DNA of 10,208 nt from Nitrososphaerales archaeon TH5888 (GTDB lineage Archaea; Thermoproteota; Nitrososphaeria; Nitrososphaerales; Nitrososphaeraceae): assembly GCA_014523595.1 (NCBI GenBank), contig JAATVN010000158.1, forward strand, positions 1 to 10,208, read 5' to 3'. Below are positions 6,312-10,208 of this stretch, in pieces. Each line of letters starts with the position of its first letter. The stretch's first letter is position 1. The notes under the pieces are model-generated. The model did no database searches, was not told where the DNA came from, and saw nothing but the letters and a program-made list of their open reading frames with translations. The position numbers and the translations under genes were made by a program.

Positions 6312-6725
6312 ATGGATTATTCTTTAAATTGCAAAGTAATTGTAGGGGGGAGGGCAAAAGGAAGAATTCTGTCAACAAAACAACCTATCAACTTTTTGTC
6401 TTCAGTGGATCATTTGACCGGATTGATAACCGATAAGAATCATGAATTGTGTGGAGAATTCCTTAAGGATAACCTTTTGATTTTTCCATACGCCGTCGGA
6501 AGTAGTGTAGGCGCTTACTCGATTTTTGCGCTGAAATGCAATGGGGTATCACCATCAGGAATAATATGCACTTTAAAGACTGATATTACTACGGCTTCGG
6601 GATGTGCAATTGCAAATATACCATTGCTAGAACTCTCTAAAGATCAAGAAATTCCAGAAATCGAGAATTTCAGTGAAGGAACAGTAGATGGTATTTCGGG
6701 AATCCTGCAAATCAAAAAGGTTTAA
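6312..6725 (+). CDS. Aconitase X swivel (small) subunit, probable phosphomevalonate dehydratase small subunit
   Basis: The 137-residue protein has the aconitase-X swivel domain (formerly DUF126). It starts with a beta-rich VIVGGRAKGRIL (9-20), followed by LSSVDHLTGLITD (29-41), then PYAVGSSVGAYSIFAL (59-74). The GSS serines are the conserved polar residues of the swivel loop that enters the active site. SGCAIANIPLLE near the C-terminus is also typical. The gene starts 10 bp after the large-subunit stop and has no separate promoter that I can see, so the two are almost certainly co-transcribed and co-translated. The length is normal for the family. Confidence 0.9.
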   Translation: MDYSLNCKVIVGGRAKGRILSTKQPINFLSSVDHLTGLITDKNHELCGEFLKDNLLIFPYAVGSSVGAYSIFALKCNGVSPSGIICTLKTDITTASGCAIANIPLLELSKDQEIPEIENFSEGTVDGISGILQIKKV

Positions 6726-6733
6726 TTTAATTT
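6721..6733 (+). promoter_or_regulatory. Putative TATA box for the 6757 small ORF or RNA
   Basis: The sequence TTTAATTTAATTT overlaps the small-subunit stop codon and is centred about 30 nt upstream of the ATG at 6757. It would allow a separate short transcript from the intergenic region. Confidence 0.35.
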
Positions 6734-6751
6734 GGTTGATTTATTTCAAAA

Positions 6752-6816
6752 GGTGCATGGCATTTGACGGGCGACCAGATCCAAACAAAGGATATGAAGA
6801 GAAAAGTCCATGCACC
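6752..6816. repeat. 9-bp GC-rich inverted repeat (long-range stem)
   Basis: GGTGCATGG (6752-6760) and CCATGCACC (6808-6816) are exact reverse complements 47 nt apart. Beyond one mismatch, AAA (6748-6750) also pairs with TTT (6818-6820). The stem contains the ATG and the last sense codons of the small ORF at 6757. It could close a small structured RNA. Confidence 0.6.
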
Positions 6817-6822
6817 GTTTAG
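6757..6822 (+). CDS. Possible 21-residue micro-ORF
   Basis: The reading frame runs from ATG 6757 to TAG 6820-6822. The peptide begins MAFDGRPDPNKGY, ends EEKSPCTV, and is polar with one cysteine. I do not recognise it. A TATA-like box about 30 nt upstream would suit a leaderless message. Its first and last sense codons form the two arms of a 9-bp inverted repeat, so the locus may be an RNA rather than a gene, or a coding message with a structured ends-paired form. Confidence is low because of its length. Confidence 0.25.
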   Translation: MAFDGRPDPNKGYEEKSPCTV

Positions 6823-6895
6823 GTTTTGCAACATGGAGACTAACTTTGTCGTAGACCGTCAATAATCAGAATTTATAAAAATTAGCTGAATATAT

Positions 6896-6913
6896 TTGGA
6901 CTAGCCTGTCCAA
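6896..6913. repeat. Dyad upstream of the hemD-like gene
   Basis: TTGGAC (6896-6901) and GTCCAA (6908-6913) are exact reverse complements around TAGCCT. It lies about 15 bp upstream of the TATA-like box used for the next gene, a plausible operator position. Confidence 0.4.
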
Positions 6914-6928
6914 TCGTTATAAACTCAA

Positions 6929-6941
6929 GTTTTAATTATTC
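6929..6941 (+). promoter_or_regulatory. Putative TATA box for the hemD-like gene
   Basis: The sequence GTTTTAATTATTC is centred about 27 nt before the ATG at 6962. Two further TATA-like stretches, near 6869-6882 and 6915-6924, could give longer transcripts. Confidence 0.45.
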
Positions 6942-6961
6942 TAAGATTCCATGATTGTTGC

Positions 6962-7828
6962 ATGTCATTATGCGGAGTTACCGTAGCCATTACATCAAGC
7001 CGGAGAGCTTCTGAACTTGCAAGCTTAGTTCGCAAGTTTGGAGGTATTCCATATATAGCACCAACTATAGGAATTAGAAATAACAATCCGCTAAATTCTC
7101 AATGTAATAAATTTATAGAAACCATCAGAAATGAGAGAATGCAATTTTTCGTATTTATGACTGGTGTTGGTGTATACAATCTATTTCAAAATATTCAAAA
7201 ATTACACCAGTTAGAGACCGTGATCGAAAAGTTACAAGATACTGTAGTCATAGCAAGAAGTAACAAACCAGCAATGGAACTAAGAAAATTTGGCATTAGA
7301 GCCAACCTTGTTCCCGATATCAATACGATTGAAGGGGTATTGAACCTATTAGGAAACTTTGATATTAAAAACAGGAACATAGGGATATTATGGCATGGTG
7401 ATTACTCACATTCATTTAGGGAAAAGCTTGAATCTTTAGGTTCAAAAGTGTTCGAATTTTCATCGTATACTTATTCTACAAGTCTTGGAAAAACGAATGC
7501 CGCCATGTTAAAGGAAATGGGATATGACTACGTGCCCCCTAGTGAAGAGAAAATTGGAAGGCTCATAGAAGACATAATGGCAGGTACTATAGACATAATC
7601 ACCTTTACGAGTCCGCCTGCAGTTAAAGAGTTCTTTGAATTTGCAAAAAGAAACAACCATATTCATGCGTTAAAAGAGAGGCTAAACCACAATCTACTTG
7701 TTGTGTCTGTAGGGCCGTCTACTTCAAAAATGCTTGCGACATTTCATGTTCTAGTAGATATCATGCCGGCTACTTACCGCATGGGACCTATGGTAAAGGA
7801 ATTGGCGGATTTTATTTCGTCATATTGA
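6962..7828 (+). CDS. hemD: Uroporphyrinogen-III synthase (HemD-like)
   Basis: HemD closes and inverts ring D of hydroxymethylbilane to give uroporphyrinogen III, the precursor of siroheme, cobalamin and haem. The 288-residue protein shows the two-lobed pattern of the family. The first lobe has VTVAITSSRRASELASLVRK and FFVFMTGVGVYNL near 63-75. The middle has VVIARSNKPAMELRKFGIRA and NIGILWHGD. The second lobe has DIITFTSPPAVKEFFEFA and LLVVSVGPSTSKML, matching the FTSxxAV and xxIGxxT elements of HemD. Sequence conservation in this family is low, so the call rests on order and spacing of these motifs. No other tetrapyrrole gene is in the window. The ATG at 6962 fits the upstream TATA-like box; a nearby ATG at 6951 is out of frame. 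Confidence 0.85.
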   Translation: MSLCGVTVAITSSRRASELASLVRKFGGIPYIAPTIGIRNNNPLNSQCNKFIETIRNERMQFFVFMTGVGVYNLFQNIQKLHQLETVIEKLQDTVVIARSNKPAMELRKFGIRANLVPDINTIEGVLNLLGNFDIKNRNIGILWHGDYSHSFREKLESLGSKVFEFSSYTYSTSLGKTNAAMLKEMGYDYVPPSEEKIGRLIEDIMAGTIDIITFTSPPAVKEFFEFAKRNNHIHALKERLNHNLLVVSVGPSTSKMLATFHVLVDIMPATYRMGPMVKELADFISSY

Positions 7829-7876
7829 TAGTCTATTTCGCGTTAGATCGCAAAATTGTTATAAAATTCACGTAAC

Positions 7877-7888
7877 ATTTTTTATGAG
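7877..7888 (+). promoter_or_regulatory. Putative TATA-like element for the zinc-ribbon gene
   Basis: CATTTTTTATGA is centred about 28 nt before the TTG at 7910. A second candidate, GTTATAAAATTC at 7858-7869, would give a leader of about 20 nt. Confidence 0.35.
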
Positions 7889-7909
7889 GTCTCACCAATA
7901 ATAAGCAAA

Positions 7910-8125
7910 TTGTCTAATTTTTGCCCTGAATGTGGTGGAGAATTAAAGTTGGATACTGCTACCAAGAATTTCATCTGCAAAAGCTGCGGTCTTTTTGCTT
8001 CCAGGGAAAAAATGGAGGAGTTAAGAGATAAAACCTTTAGAGATGAAGGCAACGATAGGAAAAAATATCATGATGACTATCTTGATTGGTGGACTTCATC
8101 AAAGAAAGACAAGCAAAGAATGTAG
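7910..8125 (+). CDS. Small zinc-ribbon protein
   Basis: The 71-residue protein has one N-terminal zinc ribbon with ligands C5, C8, C23 and C26 (CPECGG … CKSCG), similar to the TFIIB or RNA-polymerase-associated type. A strongly charged tail follows: EKMEELRDKTFRDEGNDRKK, then DYLDWWTSSKKDKQ with a Trp pair near the end. Such proteins usually bind nucleic acid or a protein partner, but no specific function can be named. TTG is the start because it lies four codons before the first cysteine and no in-frame ATG precedes it. It lies 81 nt after hemD on the same strand and 26 bp from the convergent Lrp gene. Confidence 0.75.
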   Translation: MSNFCPECGGELKLDTATKNFICKSCGLFASREKMEELRDKTFRDEGNDRKKYHDDYLDWWTSSKKDKQRM

Positions 8126-8151
8126 ATAGAAAATCCTGCAAGGAATTCTAG

Positions 8152-8628
8152 TTACTGAGCAGCGTCCATTGGTACCATATGATCTTCCTTTCTAGTCTTT
8201 AATGCCGTCATGAGTTCCGTCTCAATAATTCTTGGCAATTTTCTTATTTTGTTTACAACTATATCGCGCATTTCTTCCAAGTCCTTTGCTCTTATTTTTA
8301 AGAGAAGATCAAATCTTCCATGCATTTCATGAATTTCGAGAACCTCCTCTATGGATGAAAGGCTATTTGTTACTTCATCAGCGGTTCCAGGTTCGATGTT
8401 TATGCCCATGAATGCCAGGTGATCATAGCCGAGTTTATTGTTGTCCAAGGATATGGTGAATTTCTTAATAATACCCGCGGCAATTAGTCGCCTGACTCTA
8501 ATATGAACAGTAGCATCGGATATTCCGATTTGTTTTGCAATTTCAACAAAGGGTAGTGAGGAGTCTTTATTCAATATATTTATGATTTTGAGATTAATTT
8601 CATCAATAACATCATGGCTAGTCGTCAA
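8152..8628 (-). CDS. Lrp/AsnC family transcriptional regulator
   Basis: This 158-residue DNA-binding regulator has the standard layout. The N-terminal winged helix-turn-helix spans roughly residues 8-55 (LPFVEIAKQIGISDATVHIRVRRL, with the recognition helix in SDATVHIRV). The C-terminal RAM/ligand domain spans about 65-145 (GYDHLAFMGINIEPG, then VLEIHEMHGRFDLLLKIRAK, and a final LPRIIETELM). It likely forms dimers or octamers that respond to amino acids or other small ligands. The TTG start at 8628 has a TATA box 26 nt upstream. It is divergent from the tRNA thiolation gene, so it may regulate itself and perhaps that gene, which is inference. Confidence 0.92.
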   Translation of the reverse strand: MTTSHDVIDEINLKIINILNKDSSLPFVEIAKQIGISDATVHIRVRRLIAAGIIKKFTISLDNNKLGYDHLAFMGINIEPGTADEVTNSLSSIEEVLEIHEMHGRFDLLLKIRAKDLEEMRDIVVNKIRKLPRIIETELMTALKTRKEDHMVPMDAAQ

Positions 8629-8647
8629 ATCAAAAATTACTTTGTAG

Positions 8648-8660
8648 TTATATACTTAAA
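8648..8660 (-). promoter_or_regulatory. Putative TATA box for the Lrp/AsnC gene
   Basis: On the minus strand this reads TTTAAGTATATAA, centred about 26 nt upstream of the TTG at 8628. It is one of the clearest TATA boxes in the window and supports a leaderless TTG start. Confidence 0.6.
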
Positions 8661-8765
8661 TGCTTTTAGAAATAGTTTCCTTGAGGACCAGTGATAATTT
8701 CCTGGACCGTGCGATTGACGATAAAAGGTATTAATGATCAATGCCCCCAAGCAATAACAATTCCG

Positions 8766-9734
8766 ATGTCTAAAGTGTGTAGTAAATGCAAGAAAAATAA
8801 TTCCATTTATTTAAGGCAATATTCTGGAGAATTTTTGTGTAAAAAATGCTTTATCAAATCGATAGAATACAAAGCAAAAAGGACAATATCAAAATATTCA
8901 ATGATAAAACATGGTGATACTGTGGCAGTTGCAGTCTCGGGAGGTAAAGACAGTCTTGTGCTTCTGAATATATTAAAAAATACATTTAGTGGTCCAAATC
9001 CTGAGTTAGTAGCCATAACTGTAGATGAGGGAATTAAGGGTTATCGAGATGAATCATTAAGCATTGTAAAGAATTTTTGTTCCAGCATAGGCGTTGGAAA
9101 CAAGGTAATGAGTTTTAATGAACTTTTTGGATTATCAATGGATAAAGCCATGGAGGTTAGACCCTCAGAGAAAATTTCATCATGTTCCATGTGTGGAACT
9201 TTTCGGAGAAGGGCAATAGATCTCCTTGCAGAATCTTGTGGAGCAAATGTTATTGCTACCGGCCATAACTTGGATGATTACATCCAGACATTTCTAATCA
9301 ATTTGTTTGCCGGCGATGTGGAAAGAATCGGATGGACATATCCAGAACCAGTAGAGTATGGGAGTAGTAGCTTAAGGAAAGTCAAGCCATTAATGGAAAT
9401 ATATGAAAGAGAAATTATAACGTACGCTATTCATACAAATATTCCATTCCAAACAGAAGAGTGCCCATATAAAGACGAAAGTATAAGAAGTGCCTTTAGG
9501 AGGCACTTAAATAATCTTGAGAAAATACATCCGGGCATAAAATACAATGCATACAATTCAATCTTGAAAATTGCAAGGAAGGTAAAATCTGCAAACACAA
9601 GTACAATTAATACTACAAATGTAAATAATGCTATTCAGCAGGAACATAGACGATGTTTGGTATGCAATAGAGACTCTTCTAACACAGTATGCTCAGTCTG
9701 TCGCACATTGAATTTGTTAGTTAAAGGGAATTAG
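8766..9734 (+). CDS. ttuA: tRNA 2-thiolation enzyme, TtuA/Ncs6 (CTU1) family
   Basis: This PP-loop ATPase activates a tRNA uridine by adenylation and replaces its 2-oxygen with sulfur. In archaea this is typically the wobble uridine, with sulfur coming from a ubiquitin-like carrier. The 322 residues show an N-terminal zinc pair (C5, C8, C25, C28), the PP-loop SGGKDS (58-63), ATGHNLDD (164-171), candidate iron-sulfur ligands C140, C143 and C233 (CSMCG and EECPY), and a C-terminal zinc pair (C297, C300, C309, C312). A Thr/Asn-rich linker at about 275-292 precedes the last zinc site. The frame extends upstream to a GTG at 8691, but those 25 extra residues carry no family signal, and the ATG at 8766 sits four codons before the first zinc cysteine, as usual. 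TtcA is excluded by the two flanking zinc motifs. Confidence 0.92.
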   Translation: MSKVCSKCKKNNSIYLRQYSGEFLCKKCFIKSIEYKAKRTISKYSMIKHGDTVAVAVSGGKDSLVLLNILKNTFSGPNPELVAITVDEGIKGYRDESLSIVKNFCSSIGVGNKVMSFNELFGLSMDKAMEVRPSEKISSCSMCGTFRRRAIDLLAESCGANVIATGHNLDDYIQTFLINLFAGDVERIGWTYPEPVEYGSSSLRKVKPLMEIYEREIITYAIHTNIPFQTEECPYKDESIRSAFRRHLNNLEKIHPGIKYNAYNSILKIARKVKSANTSTINTTNVNNAIQQEHRRCLVCNRDSSNTVCSVCRTLNLLVKGN

Positions 9735-9791
9735 AGCCTACTTACCCTCTATCAATGCAATTTTGTTTGAACATACAAGTAAAGAAATTTT

Positions 9792-9810
9792 TACGTGGGT
9801 GAGTCACGTA
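9792..9810. repeat. Dyad 58 nt after ttuA
   Basis: TACGTG (9792-9797) and CACGTA (9805-9810) flank a 7-bp centre, which also contains the pseudo-palindrome GTGAGTCAC. It could be a weak transcript-end hairpin or a protein site. There is no U-tract directly after it. Confidence 0.35.
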
Positions 9811-9830
9811 GTTAGTTATTTGTATTAGAA

Positions 9831-9846
9831 GTCTTAAATAAAATTC
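9831..9846 (+). promoter_or_regulatory. Possible TATA box in the gene-free spacer
   Basis: GTCTTAAATAAAATTC would place a transcription start near 9866, just ahead of the 13-bp hairpin at 9894-9935. It is the main hint that this spacer may be transcribed as an independent RNA. Confidence 0.3.
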
Positions 9847-9850
9847 TGGC

Positions 9851-9866
9851 GACTAATCGTTTAGTC
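9851..9866. repeat. 6-bp hairpin with TCGT tetraloop
   Basis: GACTAA (9851-9856) and TTAGTC (9861-9866) are exact reverse complements around TCGT. It lies between the possible TATA box at 9831 and the large hairpin. Confidence 0.4.
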
Positions 9867-9893
9867 TATCTTGAATTCATTGTTAGGATAGTC

Positions 9894-9935
9894 AATTGAT
9901 TGGTGCTTTCTTCACCGGTTAGGCACCAATCAATT
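9894..9935. repeat. Perfect 13-bp inverted repeat (strong hairpin)
   Basis: AATTGATTGGTGC (9894-9906) and GCACCAATCAATT (9923-9935) are exact reverse complements with a 16-nt loop. A second copy of the right-arm motif, CACCGGTT (9913-9920), lies inside the loop and could pair with GATTGGTG (9898-9905) with three G-U wobbles, so two exclusive folds are possible. No U-tract follows on the plus strand. Confidence 0.75.
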
Positions 9936-9968
9936 CCTTGAAATTAGTATTGTTAACGTAAACAAGGA
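9935..9968. repeat. 6-bp stem immediately after the large hairpin
   Basis: TCCTTG (9935-9940) and CAAGGA (9963-9968) can pair over a 22-nt loop. It shares base 9935 with the 13-bp hairpin, so the two would stack or compete in one RNA. Confidence 0.35.
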
Positions 9969-10037
9969 GTAATTAGTTATTGCAGTAAGTTTTCTCTTTA
10001 CCAAACAATCCGATTATGTTTTTGTTAACAGGATACA

Positions 10038-10050
10038 CAAATATATCTAA
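10038..10050 (+). promoter_or_regulatory. Putative TATA box for the SRP RNA
   Basis: CAAATATATCTAA is centred near 10044, about 26 nt before the inferred 5' end of the SRP RNA near 10070. Confidence 0.55.
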
Positions 10051-10069
10051 ATCGTGTAATATTTTTCGC

Positions 10070-10208
10070 GGTAGTAGGTAGGATTGGGGTGTTAGCCGTA
10101 CCCCAAACCGGAAATCGGCTTTATGCTGGGATCAGTAACTACTGGGTAAATCTTTAGATGTGAAGTTCCTGCTTGCTAGGCTGATATGAAACCACGCCGT
10201 GTCGGATG
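10070..10208 (+). ncRNA. ffs: Signal recognition particle 7S RNA (5' part, cut by window end)
   Basis: The SRP RNA is the scaffold of the particle that brings signal-bearing ribosomes to the membrane. The archaeal Alu-domain core is recognisable: GGGG (10086-10089) pairs with CCCC (10101-10104) around the GTTAGCCGTA loop, followed by AAACCGGAAATCGGC and TTTATGCTGGG. I match this to the archaeal pattern of a G-rich helix, then AACCGGAAA and a following GC-rich strand. Archaeal SRP RNAs are about 300 nt, so more than half, including the S domain and the 3' strand of helix 1, lies beyond the window. The exact 5' end is estimated from the TATA-like box. The local base composition is clearly more GC-rich than the flanks. 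Confidence 0.82.

Larger units (their letters stand above)
9735..10069. other. Gene-free spacer rich in inverted repeats
   Basis: This stretch of about 335 bp between ttuA and the SRP RNA has no convincing ORF on either strand. It holds at least four perfect inverted repeats (9792-9810, 9851-9866, 9894-9935, 9935-9968), more than I see in any other gap here. It may encode one or more untranslated RNAs. No tRNA, 5S or clear C/D or H/ACA signature was found by eye. Confidence 0.5.

Noticed and set aside
6752..6816. tRNA or H/ACA guide RNA at the 9-bp stem
   Set aside because: There is no T-arm or anticodon pattern, and no ACA box at the expected distance after the stem; inner pairing is weak.
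6729..6836. Minus-strand 35-codon ORF beginning MLQNLNGAW, signal-peptide-like
   Set aside because: It has no well-placed TATA box and overlaps the plus-strand candidate and its stem; likely a random frame.
6830..6862. Plus-strand 10-codon ORF (METNFVVDRQ)
   Set aside because: Too short, with no promoter or ribosome-binding support.
8691..8765. GTG-started extension of the tRNA thiolation gene by 25 residues
   Set aside because: The extra residues show no family similarity and the ATG at 8766 lies at the usual distance before the first zinc cysteine pair.
9488..9508. Perfect 8-bp hairpin AAGTGCCT / AGGCACTT inside the ttuA coding region
   Set aside because: It encodes part of a conserved SAFRRHL segment, so the codons explain it; an 8-bp stem within 10 kb is compatible with chance.

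Overview
The window looks like archaeal chromosome of an AT-rich member of the Nitrososphaerota (Thaumarchaeota), perhaps near the Nitrososphaerales. The evidence is a type IIB topoisomerase (Topo VI) B subunit, an archaeal TyrRS, an aconitase-X pair that fits the archaeal mevalonate pathway, an archaeal-type SRP RNA, and frequent TTG start codons. TATA-like boxes lie about 24-32 nt upstream of most starts, which suggests mostly leaderless transcripts. The rank assignment is inference.

Layout: (1) 1-908, minus strand: the N-terminal part of top6B, cut by the window edge, preceded by an unrecognised 51-residue ORF. (2) 909-1017: divergent promoter region with a 10-bp inverted repeat around the tyrS promoter. 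(3) 1018-4617, plus strand: tyrS, a cyclic amidohydrolase that lacks the dihydroorotase substrate arginine, and an orphan OppF/DppF-type ABC ATPase. Dyad symmetries sit at both junctions: a perfect 21-bp palindrome over the tyrS stop codon, and overlapping palindromes over the amidohydrolase stop. (4) 4778-5038, minus strand: a DUF2024 protein, divergent from (5) 5141-6725: large and small subunits of an aconitase-X enzyme, probably phosphomevalonate dehydratase. (6) 6726-6961: intergenic region with a possible 21-codon ORF whose ends can pair, plus a hemD-proximal dyad. (7) 6962-8125: hemD-like gene and a small zinc-ribbon protein. (8) 8152-8628, minus strand: Lrp/AsnC regulator, divergent from (9) 8766-9734: tRNA 2-thiolation enzyme (TtuA/Ncs6 family). 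(10) 9735-10069: gene-free but rich in inverted repeats, including a perfect 13-bp hairpin that can also fold another way. (11) from about 10070 to the window end: the 5' (Alu-domain) part of the SRP 7S RNA.

Most of the genes are housekeeping: DNA topology, tRNA charging and thiolation, isoprenoid and tetrapyrrole synthesis, and protein targeting. The less explained parts are the amidohydrolase/ABC ATPase pair with its palindromes, the small-ORF/hairpin locus near 6750, and the structured spacer before the SRP RNA. No mobile element, CRISPR array or tRNA was seen.
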